Shown: in pieces, positions 41,767-51,312 of the stretch
How positions within the stretch are numbered: the stretch's first letter is position 1
Layout: each line of letters opens with the position of its first letter
Source: Macrococcus epidermidis
GTDB taxonomy: Bacteria > Bacillota > Bacilli > Staphylococcales > Staphylococcaceae
Length of the DNA: 64,000 bases
Direction: 5' to 3'
NCBI RefSeq assembly: GCF_003259695.1
Contig: NZ_PZJH01000001.1
Location: 806,001-870,000, forward strand
The notes under the pieces: generated by a model
The model's input: only the letters and a program-made list of their open reading frames with translations
Database searches by the model: none
What the model was told of the DNA's origin: nothing
Program-made: the position numbers and the translations under genes

Positions 41767-43008
41767 TTGATAACAGAAAACAGTATTCAGACAGAAGAAA
41801 AAGCAAGTAATATCAAAGTATTAAAATTTGGCGGAAGTTCTGTTGCTGATTTTAATAAGATTAGGCACATTGCTGATTATCTTAAAAAGCGTGTTGAACA
41901 AAAGGAAAAACTCGTCGTCGTTGTTTCAGCGATGGGAAAGACAACGGATGCACTACTCAAAAATGTAGCGTCACTTACAGAACGTCCAAAAGAAAGTGCA
42001 CTAGCTATGTTATTAACCACAGGTGAGCAGCAAACCATCGCTTATCTTTCAATCATATTAAATGATTTATCAGTAGAATCCGTTGCTTTAACGGGAGCGC
42101 AGGCTGGAATACGCACTGAAGGTCATCATCTAAAAAGTAAGATTCAGTCTATTAACACGACTAAATTACAGGAACTATTTAAGACAAAAGATATTATTAT
42201 TGTAGCTGGCTTTCAAGGTATCAATCATGAAGATGAGTTAACGACACTTGGTCGTGGTGGAAGTGATACAACAGCAGTAGCACTTGCAGCATCACTTCAA
42301 TCATCATGTGAAATATATTCTGACGTAATAGGAATATTTGGTACCGACCCGAGAGTATATCCAGAAACAATGAAGATGGACTATGTAAGTTTTGAAGAAA
42401 TGATGGAACTGTCATCACTCGGAGCTGGCGTACTTGAAACACGATGTATTGAAATCGCTTATAATAACAATACTAAAATATATACCGGAAAAACTTTATC
42501 CGAAGAGAAAGGAACATGGATTGTGCCAAATGAACAAATCATTGAAAGAAAAGCAGTAACAGGAATTGCATTAGATGAAGATATGAATTACGTAACTTTA
42601 TCTTATCCAATGCACGATACAAAAGTATTAACCTCTCTTTACGAATTATTAGAACAAAATCAGATCAATATCGATATGATTTCTCAGACAGTAAATATCG
42701 ATGGTATGCAGTTATCATTTACGATGAAAAATACAGAACAATATCAGATTAAAGCAATTATTGATCAGTTAACTGCATCATACCCTGCCCTACTCCATGA
42801 AATTAAAGATAACTATGCGAAAGTATCGATCATCGGTTCAGGTATGCGTGATATGTCTGGTGTCGCGTCAAAAGTATTTATGTCTTTAATCGAGGAGCAG
42901 ATTGCATACTATCAGGTATCGACAAGTGAAATCAGTATTTCATTAGTAGTAGATGCTGGAAATGCAAAGCAAGCAGTACAAATATTATGTGAAAAATTTA
43001 ATGTTTAA
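41767..43008 (+). CDS. lysC: Aspartate kinase (lysine-operon isozyme)
   Basis: TTG start at 41767, eight bases after AGGAGGC; 413 residues. The kinase motif VLKFGGSSVADF is at about 17-28 and GRGGSDTTAVALAASL at about 159-174; two ACT domains make up the last 150 residues (e.g. VTLSYPMHDTKVLTSLYELLEQNQINIDMISQ and VSIIGSGMRDMSGVASKVFMSL). It phosphorylates aspartate, the first step to lysine. The riboswitch controls it at the RNA level, and the ACT domains suggest feedback control. Confidence 0.95.
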   Translation: MITENSIQTEEKASNIKVLKFGGSSVADFNKIRHIADYLKKRVEQKEKLVVVVSAMGKTTDALLKNVASLTERPKESALAMLLTTGEQQTIAYLSIILNDLSVESVALTGAQAGIRTEGHHLKSKIQSINTTKLQELFKTKDIIIVAGFQGINHEDELTTLGRGGSDTTAVALAASLQSSCEIYSDVIGIFGTDPRVYPETMKMDYVSFEEMMELSSLGAGVLETRCIEIAYNNNTKIYTGKTLSEEKGTWIVPNEQIIERKAVTGIALDEDMNYVTLSYPMHDTKVLTSLYELLEQNQINIDMISQTVNIDGMQLSFTMKNTEQYQIKAIIDQLTASYPALLHEIKDNYAKVSIIGSGMRDMSGVASKVFMSLIEEQIAYYQVSTSEISISLVVDAGNAKQAVQILCEKFNV

Positions 43009-43090
43009 TTTTTATTAAAACACTTTAACTCATTAAAGAAAATGCGTAACATATAAGTAAATAATTGATTAATTATAAGGAGTGTATGAA

Positions 43091-44077
43091 ATGTATAAAA
43101 TCGCAGTCGTAGGTGCAACTGGTTTAGTCGGTCAAAAAATGTTAGAAGTACTCGAAAGAAAATCAATCCCATTTAATGAACTTACATTATTTACTTCAGC
43201 AAGATCTGCAAATAAAGAAGTTGTTTATCAAGGTAAAACGTATATTACAGAAGAATTAACAGAAGAAAAAGCGAATGAAAAGTATGATTTTGTATTAATG
43301 AGTGCAGGAGGTAGCACGAGCTTAAAGTTCTCTCCTCTGTTTGAACAAGCAGGAAGCATTGTTATAGATAATTCAAGTGCATATAGAATGGAAGAAGGTA
43401 TTGATTTAATCGTACCGGAAGTGAATAGCCCACAATTAAACAGAAAAATTATCGCAAATCCAAACTGTTCAACGATTCAGTCAGTCGTCCCTTTAAAACC
43501 GCTTCAAGATAAATATGGTTTAAAGCGTGTGGCATATACAACTTATCAGGCGGTGTCTGGTAGCGGTGTTGCCGGAAGAAACGATTTAATCAATGGCGCT
43601 AAAGGTGAAGCACCAAAGAACTACCCTCACCCTATTTACAATAATGTATTACCACATATCGATGTATTTTTAGAAAGTGGCTATACAAAAGAAGAACAGA
43701 AGATGATTGATGAAACAAAGAAAATATTAAATTTACCTGACCTAAAAGTAACAGCAACATGTGTACGTGTTCCTGTGCAGGATTCGCATTCTGTTGCTAT
43801 CAATGTAACTTTAGAGCAACCAGCAACAGTACAGGATTTACGTCATCTATTTGAACAAACTGAAGGTGTTATCCTTATCGATGACGTTGCGAATAATGAA
43901 TACCCTTTAGCCATTAATACAACGGGTAAAGATGAAGTATTTGTAGGAAGAATTAGAGAAGATGACACGCTAGATAATTCATTCCATATTTGGTGTACAG
44001 CAGATAACTTACTAAAAGGCGCAGCACTTAATGCTGTTCAAATTTTAGAACAGATTCATTTGAACAATCATAAATAG
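43091..44077 (+). CDS. asd: Aspartate-semialdehyde dehydrogenase
   Basis: ATG at 43091 is nine bases after AAGGAG; 328 residues. NADP site GATGLVGQKML at about 8-18; the active-site Cys is in NPNCSTIQSV (about 126), with the substrate Arg/His region KVTATCVRVPVQDSHSVAINV later. It reduces aspartyl phosphate to the semialdehyde, the branch point to lysine, threonine and methionine. It is second in the operon. Confidence 0.96.
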   Translation: MYKIAVVGATGLVGQKMLEVLERKSIPFNELTLFTSARSANKEVVYQGKTYITEELTEEKANEKYDFVLMSAGGSTSLKFSPLFEQAGSIVIDNSSAYRMEEGIDLIVPEVNSPQLNRKIIANPNCSTIQSVVPLKPLQDKYGLKRVAYTTYQAVSGSGVAGRNDLINGAKGEAPKNYPHPIYNNVLPHIDVFLESGYTKEEQKMIDETKKILNLPDLKVTATCVRVPVQDSHSVAINVTLEQPATVQDLRHLFEQTEGVILIDDVANNEYPLAINTTGKDEVFVGRIREDDTLDNSFHIWCTADNLLKGAALNAVQILEQIHLNNHK

Positions 44078-44154
44078 TAAATAGGAATAGTAAATAATAA
44101 ATAGCTATCGAAAAAATGCACAATAATCATCATAAATTATCAAGGAGTGTTCAT

Positions 44155-45042
44155 ATGACACAAGTTCAATTTAAAGGTACTGCAGTAGCAATTACAACCC
44201 CTTTTACCAATTCACAAGTAGATTATGAGACTTTCGAACGTCATGTTAATTTTCTTATCGATAATGATATTCAGGCGATATTTGTTAATGGTACGACAGG
44301 AGAAGGTTCAACATTAGCAGAAGAAGAAAAATTAAAACTCGTTGAAATCGCTGTACGTATTTCAAATCAACGTGTTCCGATTATCGTAGGTACTGGAACA
44401 AATAATACGCAGGCAAGCATTGATCATTCTTTAAAAGTAAAATCACTTGGAGCAGATGGTATTATGCTCATTACACCATACTATAATAAAACAAACCAAA
44501 GAGGTTTAATTGAACACTTTACTACTATTGCTAACGCTGTTGAATTACCTGTTGTACTATATAATGTACCAGCAAGAACGAATATGACGATTGAACCAGA
44601 AACGGTTGAAGTATTAGCACAAAATCCATATATCTATGCTTTAAAAGATGCAACACACGATCTTGACTATACTGCAAATATTAAATCAATTATCCCTGAT
44701 GATTTTATGCTTTATAGTGGTAATGACGATATTGTCGTACCATTCTATAAAGCCGGTGGAGATGGCGTTATTTCAGTAATCGCAAATGCAATACCAAAAG
44801 AATTTCAGGAAGTTTATACGACATTTAATAATGACCCTGCCCTGGCTACAGAAAAGTTCAATACAATTGCACCTTTACTTAATGCACTAGAAGTTGACAT
44901 CAACCCAATGCCGATTAAAGCACTCGTTACGCATATCGGATACGCAAATGGTGAAGTACGTTTACCGCTCGTACCTTTATTAGTTGAAGAACAGCAGCAC
45001 ATTAGTGATGTTTATGACAACTTTAGAAGTAAGGTGATCTAA
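44155..45042 (+). CDS. dapA: 4-hydroxy-tetrahydrodipicolinate synthase
   Basis: ATG at 44155 after AAGGAGTG; 295 residues, normal for DapA. Schiff-base Lys lies in YALKDATHDL (about 163); FVNGTTGEGSTL is the substrate-binding GTTGE motif and LYNVPARTN holds the catalytic Tyr. It condenses aspartate semialdehyde with pyruvate. It sits directly before dapB with no intergenic gap. Confidence 0.97.
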   Translation: MTQVQFKGTAVAITTPFTNSQVDYETFERHVNFLIDNDIQAIFVNGTTGEGSTLAEEEKLKLVEIAVRISNQRVPIIVGTGTNNTQASIDHSLKVKSLGADGIMLITPYYNKTNQRGLIEHFTTIANAVELPVVLYNVPARTNMTIEPETVEVLAQNPYIYALKDATHDLDYTANIKSIIPDDFMLYSGNDDIVVPFYKAGGDGVISVIANAIPKEFQEVYTTFNNDPALATEKFNTIAPLLNALEVDINPMPIKALVTHIGYANGEVRLPLVPLLVEEQQHISDVYDNFRSKVI

Positions 45043-45768
45043 TTGAAAATTTTACTAGCAGGTTTTGGAGCAATGAACGAACGTGTTGCTAAATTAGCAT
45101 TAGATAAAGGACATGAAATTACGGGAATCATTTTGTCACGAACGACAGAGCGACAGCTTCCCTACCCAATCTATTATGTGGATGATAAATTCCCTGAAGC
45201 GGATGTGATTATTGATTTCTCCAATCCGGAAATTACACTGCCACTCATTCAGAGCAAACATAATATACCTTTAGTCATTGCCACAACCGGAGAAAAAGAA
45301 GCAATAATCGATGCATTGAAAATTAAAGCACAATATACGCCTACTTTCTTTAGTGCAAATATGAGTTATGGCGTGCATATCTTAACTGAACTCATCCAAT
45401 ACGCAGTCCCATTATTAAAAGAATATGATATTGAACTGATTGAGCGCCATCATAACAAAAAAGTTGATGGTCCGAGCGGTACACTCGTTAAACTACTCGA
45501 TGCAATTCAGGAGAAAAGATCTTTAAATCCTGTCACAGACCGTACATTAGAAGATAAAGTAAGAGCGCATGATGACGTTGGTATCAGCGTAGTACGTGGT
45601 GGTACGATTACTGGTGAACATGAAGTGCTTTTTGCAGGCATTGATGAAACAATACAGATTATTCACCGTGCACAAAGTAAAGATATCTTTGCAAATGGTG
45701 CCATCGAAGTCGCTGAGCAACTCATCAATAAGCAAAATGGATATTATACATTTGAAAATTTATCATAA
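45043..45768 (+). CDS. dapB: 4-hydroxy-tetrahydrodipicolinate reductase
   Basis: TTG start immediately after the dapA stop, with AAGGTGA upstream; 241 residues. Nucleotide motif [14 protein letters not shown] at the N-terminus and the substrate loop [17 protein letters not shown] (about 131-147) with catalytic HH and K. It reduces the dapA product to tetrahydrodipicolinate. Length and motifs fit the staphylococcal form. Confidence 0.96.
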   Translation: MKILLAGFGAMNERVAKLALDKGHEITGIILSRTTERQLPYPIYYVDDKFPEADVIIDFSNPEITLPLIQSKHNIPLVIATTGEKEAIIDALKIKAQYTPTFFSANMSYGVHILTELIQYAVPLLKEYDIELIERHHNKKVDGPSGTLVKLLDAIQEKRSLNPVTDRTLEDKVRAHDDVGISVVRGGTITGEHEVLFAGIDETIQIIHRAQSKDIFANGAIEVAEQLINKQNGYYTFENLS

Positions 45769-45825
45769 AGAATATTTATAAAAAAGTTAAAAACATATCA
45801 ATAAATTATCTTAAAGGAGATTATT

Positions 45826-46542
45826 ATGAGAGACTTATCAGCACAAGAAATTATTCAATACATTAGTGATTCAAAAAAGCAAACACCGGTAAAAGTATAC
45901 GCAAACGGAAATTTTGAAGATGTTGCATTCCCTAAAACGTTAAAAGTATTTGGATGTGCACAGTCAAAAACAATATTCGGAGATCTAGCTGATTTTGAAG
46001 CTTTTTATAATGAGAATCAATCAATATTCAGTGAAATCGAAGTTGAATATGACCGCCGTAACTCAGCAATTCCATTAATTGATCAACGAAATATTAATGC
46101 ACGTATTGAACCAGGTGCTTTTATCCGTGAACATGCTGTCATCGACGATAACGCTGTTATTATGATGGGTGCTACAATTAATATTGGCGCAGTTGTCGGG
46201 GAAGGTACGATGATTGATATGAATGCTGTGCTAGGAGGTCGTGCTACGACTGGTAAAAATGTTCATGTAGGTGCAGGCGCTGTTCTGGCAGGCGTGATCG
46301 AGCCTCCTAGTGCACAACCAGTAATCATTGAAGATGATGTATTGATCGGTGCAAATGCCGTAATTTTAGAAGGTGTACGTGTTGGTCGTGGTGCTGTCGT
46401 TGCAGCGGGCGCTATCGTTACTGAAGATGTTCCTGCAGGTAGCGTTGTTGCTGGAACACCTGCACGTGTAATTAAGAAGGCTTCTGAAGTTGAAGGTTCT
46501 AAAATTGAAATCGTAAGTGCTTTAAGACAATTAAATCAATAA
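45826..46542 (+). CDS. dapH: Tetrahydrodipicolinate N-acetyltransferase
   Basis: AAAGGAGA precedes the ATG; 238 residues. The C-terminal half is a left-handed parallel beta helix of hexapeptide repeats ([62 protein letters not shown]). The family (also called DapD in staphylococci) acetylates the ring-opened intermediate, so this organism uses the acetylase branch of DAP synthesis. The 22-bp palindrome after it may modulate expression of the distal genes. Confidence 0.95.
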   Translation: MRDLSAQEIIQYISDSKKQTPVKVYANGNFEDVAFPKTLKVFGCAQSKTIFGDLADFEAFYNENQSIFSEIEVEYDRRNSAIPLIDQRNINARIEPGAFIREHAVIDDNAVIMMGATINIGAVVGEGTMIDMNAVLGGRATTGKNVHVGAGAVLAGVIEPPSAQPVIIEDDVLIGANAVILEGVRVGRGAVVAAGAIVTEDVPAGSVVAGTPARVIKKASEVEGSKIEIVSALRQLNQ

Positions 46543-46547
46543 TACAT

Positions 46548-46573
46548 AGGCTGATACATGTATCAGCCTTTCA
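46548..46573 (+). terminator. Perfect 22-bp palindrome within lysine operon
   Basis: AGGCTGATACA and its exact complement (46548-46569) lie between dapH and dapL, followed by only TT and CATT. It may be a weak internal terminator or an mRNA-stability hairpin, since the operon clearly continues. Confidence 0.5.
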
Positions 46574-46596
46574 TTCTACTATAGAAAGGTGACACA

Positions 46597-47748
46597 ATGA
46601 TAAATCTAGATAACATTATTACTACGCGACGTACATTACATCAGTATCCTGAACTAGGCCTGAAAGAACATCATACAACAACATATATTATTAAAAGAAT
46701 ACAATCGCTTGGCATTGAATTCTTTACCCCTCTTGATACAGGAGTTATTGCAATCATCTGGGGATCTTCAAACGAAACAATCGCGTTTCGTGCTGATATT
46801 GACGCACTGCCGATTGAAGAACAAAACGATATTGAATACAAATCTACTGTGCCGAATGTTATGCACGCATGTGGCCATGATGGTCATACGACGATGTTAC
46901 TATCATTAATGGAAGAAGTATACGCAATGCGTCAGAAAACACCATTAAAACATAATATTATGTTCATATTTCAACCGTCGGAAGAAGCAAATGCTGGTGC
47001 TAATTTACTGATACAAAACTTTAATTTTGAAGCATATAATATAAAAGCGATATACGGTATCCATATGATGCCTGATCATCCCGAAAGAGAAATGATTTAC
47101 AGAAGTCATGAAATTACAGCCAGTGCAACTGAATATCGATTCTTTATTAATGGTAAAAGTGCACATGTTGCAAATAAAGAGCAAGGCCATGCTGCAAGCA
47201 ACGCTTTAATTCAAGTCTTAAATCAAGTTAGTACACTCCAGCAGTTCTATTTACCAGGACTAGAACGTAATATTATTCACATCGGAAAGTTTAATGCTGG
47301 TGAAGCGATAAATACTGTACCTTCCAATGGATATTTAGAAGGTACAATCAGAACATATCGTTCAGCTGATTTAAATATTATCCAGCAGCAAATGGAACAC
47401 ATTGCACAAGCCGTATCATTAACAACACATTGTGAGGTCAATGTCGAATTTTCTGAAGGATATCCTCCAACAATCAACGATTCATCTCTTGAAGACAAAG
47501 TTGTACAAAGTATTGCACAATCTAATCTTGTCGCTGTAAAAAAAGATGTACCCTATTTATTCGGAGAAGATTTTTCTTTCTATAGCAGCCTAGCTCCAAC
47601 TTACTTTGTATTTCTCGGTTGCAGAAATGAACAAAAAGGCTATGTACATGGTTTACATCATAATCAATTTAACTTTGATGAAAAAGTATTACTGAACGGC
47701 ATTAACTATTACTTATCATTAATTAGAGGTTACGAAGATGAGTGCTAA
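46597..47748 (+). CDS. dapL: N-acetyl-diaminopimelate deacetylase (M20 family)
   Basis: AAAGGTGA precedes the ATG; 383 residues. M20/HipO-type motifs: FRADIDALPIEEQN, MHACGHDGHTTMLL (metal ligands), FQPSEEANAGA (catalytic Glu) and GLHHNQFNFDE. Often annotated hippurate hydrolase; its place between dapH and lysA and its similarity to YkuR support removal of the acetyl group from N-acetyl-LL-diaminopimelate. The aminotransferase that must act between DapH and this enzyme is not in the window. The symbol follows common usage for the deacetylase and may be listed as hipO or ykuR elsewhere. Confidence 0.88.
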   Translation: MINLDNIITTRRTLHQYPELGLKEHHTTTYIIKRIQSLGIEFFTPLDTGVIAIIWGSSNETIAFRADIDALPIEEQNDIEYKSTVPNVMHACGHDGHTTMLLSLMEEVYAMRQKTPLKHNIMFIFQPSEEANAGANLLIQNFNFEAYNIKAIYGIHMMPDHPEREMIYRSHEITASATEYRFFINGKSAHVANKEQGHAASNALIQVLNQVSTLQQFYLPGLERNIIHIGKFNAGEAINTVPSNGYLEGTIRTYRSADLNIIQQQMEHIAQAVSLTTHCEVNVEFSEGYPPTINDSSLEDKVVQSIAQSNLVAVKKDVPYLFGEDFSFYSSLAPTYFVFLGCRNEQKGYVHGLHHNQFNFDEKVLLNGINYYLSLIRGYEDEC

Positions 47749-48802
47749 ATGGGAAATTAATCAAACACAGTTTACGGAAAACATCAAACAGGTCATTAAA
47801 GATAATCCAGTAATTGCTGTCGTTAAAAATAATGCTTATAATTATGGCCTTGAATTTACGTTAGATTGCATGACAGCTTGTGGTATTAAATATTTCAGTA
47901 CGACAAGCTTAGAAGAAGCAATTGCTATTCGTAACTATAATAATACATGTAGTATCTTCCTAATGAATCCAGTCACGGATTTCGAAAGTTTAAGACGATA
48001 TAACATAGAAATGACACTGCCATCAACACAATTTTTTGAGCAATACAGCGATGAACTTTATGGCATCCCACTTCATATGGAATTTGAGAATTTGTTACAT
48101 CGTTCAGGTTTTAAATCAATTGCTGAAATGCAGGAAACACTAGTAATCATTAAAGCACAATATCCTGATATTGATATTAAAGGATTGTGGACACATTTTG
48201 GATATGCCGATGAATTCGAAGTTACAGATTATGAAACTGAAAAGAAGGACTGGTTAGACGTAGTAAACACTCTGGCTCCGCTCCATTCATTTGAAGTCAT
48301 ACATGCACAAAACAGTGCAAGCTACGTTCGTGAAGATGGTCTATTATCACAACATACACATTTACGACTTGGCATCATTCTTTATGGCTCTCGTCCCTAT
48401 TCGAGTTTACCGGAAACGATAACCAGACAATCATTACGTATATCAAGTCATGTTATACAGATTCGTGAAATAAAATCCGGGCAGTCCGCTGGCTACAGTT
48501 TCGCATTTACTGCTCAAAAAGATACGCGATTAGCAGTCGTGGCTATTGGATACGGTGACGGTATTTTAAGAACACGCGCAAAGCATGACTGCCTGATTAA
48601 TAACAGACGTTATCCTATTAAAGCGCTGATGATGAGTCATATGTTTGTTGAAGTCGATGAACACGTAAAACCGAATGATATCGTTTATTTATATCATGAA
48701 CAGATGCGTATCGATGAATATACATTTTTAGGTGTGGGTGCTAATTCTGAACAGCTTTCTGCACTCAATCACAATACACTATTACTGGAGGTTACACAGT
48801 GA
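47738..48802 (+). CDS. alr2: Alanine racemase-fold PLP enzyme of lysine operon
   Basis: The start overlaps the dapL end by 11 bases; 354 residues. PLP Lys lies in IAVVKNNAYNYGLEF (about 30), and the C-terminal GYSFAFTAQKDTRLAVVAIGYGDGI matches the alanine racemase catalytic-Tyr region. It is divergent from canonical Alr (usual motif AVVKANAYGHG). Staphylococci carry such a second racemase here. Because no dapF epimerase is seen in the operon, a role on diaminopimelate has to be considered, but the reaction is not established by sequence. Confidence 0.85.
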   Translation: MSAKWEINQTQFTENIKQVIKDNPVIAVVKNNAYNYGLEFTLDCMTACGIKYFSTTSLEEAIAIRNYNNTCSIFLMNPVTDFESLRRYNIEMTLPSTQFFEQYSDELYGIPLHMEFENLLHRSGFKSIAEMQETLVIIKAQYPDIDIKGLWTHFGYADEFEVTDYETEKKDWLDVVNTLAPLHSFEVIHAQNSASYVREDGLLSQHTHLRLGIILYGSRPYSSLPETITRQSLRISSHVIQIREIKSGQSAGYSFAFTAQKDTRLAVVAIGYGDGILRTRAKHDCLINNRRYPIKALMMSHMFVEVDEHVKPNDIVYLYHEQMRIDEYTFLGVGANSEQLSALNHNTLLLEVTQ

Positions 48803-50070
48803 ATTTAACAAGAGAACAAGGCGTACTAACAATACACGGCCATTCATTACTAGATATAAAAGAACAATATGGTACACCTTTATTCGTATATGACGAATCA
48901 TTAATCCGTAATCAATGCAGACGTTTCCATGAAGCATTACAAGCTTCAGGATTAACTTATACGATTTCATATGCATCAAAAGCATTTACATCTATTCAAT
49001 TATTTAAACTGATGCAGGAAGAACATATGGGATTAGATGTCGTATCAGAAGGAGAACTTTATTCTGCCCTTACAGCTCAATTTGATCCGCAAAAAATCCA
49101 TTTCCACGGTAACAATAAGACAGATCATGAAATTGTATATGCGATTGAAGCGGGTGTTGAATACTTTGTGATTGATGCAATTGATGAAATTGAACGCATC
49201 AATAATATCGCTAAACGTAAGAATAGTACTGTTAAAGCTGTATTACGCGTAAATCCAGGTGTAGAAGCACATACACATGAATTTATCCAGACTGGACAAG
49301 AAGATAGTAAATTTGGTTTAAGTATTAAACACGGACTTGCATTACAGGGCATAAAGCACATTCAGGAAGCAAGCCATATTGACTTTTATGGTATACATTT
49401 TCATATTGGCTCTCAAATATTCGAATCAACTGGAACGATAGAAACAATACAAATCGTTATTCATTGGTTAAAAGAAAATAATATTGAAATTAAAGTTTTA
49501 AATATCGGGGGTGGCTTCAGTATAAAATATATATCTGAAGATATCAGTTATCCTATTGAAGATGGTATTAAAGCCATAACTGAGACGTTAATTGATACAT
49601 GTAACAAAATTGATTATAAAATACCAGAAATCTCTTTAGAACCAGGACGCTCAATCGTCGGTGAAGCTGGGATAACACTTTATGAGGTTGGAACTGTAAA
49701 GTCAATACCTGAAACAAATAAATATATATCTATCGATGGTGGTATGAGCGATCATATCAGGACTGCACTTTATGATGCACAATATGAACTCGAATTAGTA
49801 GATCGTGAAGAAAATCAAACTGAAAATGTAACTGTAGCAGGAAAGTTATGCGAATCTAGTGATATTATCGCACGTAATACCGCCCTACCCGTTTCAACGA
49901 AGCGTGGTGATACATTATGTGTGAAATCAACAGGCGCTTATCATTATTCAATGTCATCTAATTATAATCAGATGCTTAAGCCTGCTGTTGTCTTTGTTTC
50001 AGAACAAGGGGTACGTGAAGTCATTAAAAGACAGTCTCTTAAACATTTAATTGCTAACGAAGTACAATAA
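48799..50070 (+). CDS. lysA: Diaminopimelate decarboxylase
   Basis: GTG start at 48799 overlaps the previous stop by four bases, after CTGGAGG; 423 residues. PLP Lys in ISYASKAFTS (about 57), then FHIGSQI, GGGFSIKY, EPGRSIVGEAG and the C-terminal KLCESSDI, all typical. It decarboxylates meso-diaminopimelate to lysine, the last step of the operon. The GTGA overlap implies translational coupling. Confidence 0.97.
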   Translation: MNLTREQGVLTIHGHSLLDIKEQYGTPLFVYDESLIRNQCRRFHEALQASGLTYTISYASKAFTSIQLFKLMQEEHMGLDVVSEGELYSALTAQFDPQKIHFHGNNKTDHEIVYAIEAGVEYFVIDAIDEIERINNIAKRKNSTVKAVLRVNPGVEAHTHEFIQTGQEDSKFGLSIKHGLALQGIKHIQEASHIDFYGIHFHIGSQIFESTGTIETIQIVIHWLKENNIEIKVLNIGGGFSIKYISEDISYPIEDGIKAITETLIDTCNKIDYKIPEISLEPGRSIVGEAGITLYEVGTVKSIPETNKYISIDGGMSDHIRTALYDAQYELELVDREENQTENVTVAGKLCESSDIIARNTALPVSTKRGDTLCVKSTGAYHYSMSSNYNQMLKPAVVFVSEQGVREVIKRQSLKHLIANEVQ

Positions 50071-50080
50071 AATAAGTAAA

Positions 50081-50115
50081 AGAAAGACACCCTGGAAAAA
50101 CCAGGGTGTCTTTCT
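50081..50115 (+). terminator. Terminator of lysine operon
   Basis: AGAAAGACACCCTGG and CCAGGGTGTCTTTCT are exact 15-bp arms with a five-A loop. It probably serves both lysA and the convergent cspA. Confidence 0.85.
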
Positions 50116-50145
50116 AACGTTCATATATAATTTATTGCATTAAAA

Positions 50146-50346
50146 TTATAATTTTACAACGTTTGCAGCTTGTGGTCCACGATCGCCCTCAACCACTTCG
50201 AATTCTACTGCTTGTCCTTCTTCTAATGATTTGTATCCTTCTTGATTAATCGCTGAGAAGTGAACGAATACGTCGTTTTCTCCTTCGATTTCGATGAATC
50301 CAAATCCTTTTTCTGCGTTAAACCATTTAACTGTACCTTGTTTCAT
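50146..50346 (-). CDS. cspA: Cold-shock protein CspA
   Basis: ATG at 50346 after GGAGG; 66 residues, the normal length. RNP1 KGFGFIEI and RNP2 VFVHFSAI are intact. It binds single-stranded nucleic acid and acts as an RNA chaperone. The 5' region (50347-50600) is long and AT-rich, with a hairpin at 50376-50397, as expected for a cold-shock leader. Confidence 0.97.
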   Translation of the reverse strand: MKQGTVKWFNAEKGFGFIEIEGENDVFVHFSAINQEGYKSLEEGQAVEFEVVEGDRGPQAANVVKL

Positions 50347-50375
50347 AATTAGAAACCTCCACACTATATTAATTC

Positions 50376-50397
50376 AATATGTGATTATTCACATATT
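50376..50397 (-). promoter_or_regulatory. Hairpin in cspA leader
   Basis: AATATGTGA and TCACATATT are exact 9-bp arms around TTAT, 30 bases before the cspA start. The stretch 50398-50599 shows only AT-rich sequence and no clear gene. The hairpin may act in temperature-dependent leader folding. Confidence 0.4.
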
Positions 50398-50599
50398 ACA
50401 AAATAAATAAAAAAGTGAATAAATATATTTACTTTGTAATATGGAATAATCATATTGCTATAAATAATTATAAAATACCGATAATCATAAATCAATACAA
50501 TATTCTGTAAATTTAAACACTTTACAAATTTTACTTTACTGTAATAATAAAAAAATTTTAATTATCTTTTTTATCATTTATATAGTATTTATTATTATT

Positions 50600-50896
50600 T
50601 CAACGATATTGATATATTTCCCCATTATCAAGAAATAAAACACTATGAAAAATTTGAACATCATCATCGCAATCTTCACAGAATTCGATTTCACAATTGT
50701 TATAAAAAGCATGTATATCATACTTTCCAACTAATTCATTGCAAAAATGCTGTCTTAACATTACTAATTGCTCATTATAATAGCTTTTTGCTTCAGATAA
50801 TTGTGAAAAACTTTTTATTTCGGTAGCTTTCTCTCGATAATCTTCAAACAGCCACCATCCTTCATAATCTGCTCTTATTGTTATGATTTCATACAT
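50600..50896 (-). CDS. DUF1033 family protein
   Basis: ATG at 50896 is six bases after GGGGTG; a GTG at 50905 would add three residues. The product is 98 residues: MYEIITIRADYEGWWLFEDYREKATE is the DUF1033 opening (ADYEPWW pattern), with FLDNGEIY-like ending. The family is common in Bacilli near cspA or acylphosphatase genes and has no known function. Confidence 0.8.
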   Translation of the reverse strand: MYEIITIRADYEGWWLFEDYREKATEIKSFSQLSEAKSYYNEQLVMLRQHFCNELVGKYDIHAFYNNCEIEFCEDCDDDVQIFHSVLFLDNGEIYQYR

Positions 50897-51020
50897 CTTT
50901 TTCACCCCATTAAAAAGATTATCTTCTGTTTATTTCATATTTTCAAGTAAATCACCTTACAAATGCGATTTATTAGGTGTTTTGAGTCTTTTTACATATA
51001 ATAGTGATAAGAGGTGAAGT

Positions 51021-51290
51021 ATGATGAAAACAATACAAATTAAAGTTTTTGGACGTGTACAAGGTGTGGGATTTCGTTACTTCACAGCGCAACATGCGAA
51101 AGATAATAATATCACTGGCACGGTTCAGAATGTAGATGATTATGTTGAGATTTATGCAACCGGAGAAAATTCAGACTTAGATACTTTTACAGACAAAGTT
51201 ATTCGTGGTGCTTCTCCAATGTCTCGCGTACAATCTTATGAGATTAATGATATACCAGAGCAACAATTTAAACAGTTTAAAACGATATAA
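51021..51290 (+). CDS. acyP: Acylphosphatase
   Basis: GAGGTGA precedes two Met codons (51021, 51024); 88-89 residues. The active-site loop GRVQGVGFRYF holds the phosphate-binding Arg, and the catalytic Asn is in GTVQNVDD. It hydrolyses carboxyl-phosphate bonds such as that of acetyl or carbamoyl phosphate. Followed after 22 bases by the xpaC-telA pair. Confidence 0.95.
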   Translation: MMKTIQIKVFGRVQGVGFRYFTAQHAKDNNITGTVQNVDDYVEIYATGENSDLDTFTDKVIRGASPMSRVQSYEINDIPEQQFKQFKTI

Positions 51291-51312
51291 TATATTTAAA
51301 GGAAATGATGAG

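Noticed and set aside
41510-41806. 98-residue minus-strand frame over the lysC leader
   Set aside because: It is the antisense of the lysine riboswitch and terminator, has no convincing ribosome site, and the RNA elements explain the sequence.
45547-45781. Short frames on both strands at the dapB 3' end
   Set aside because: They overlap the conserved dapB sequence in other frames and have no independent support.
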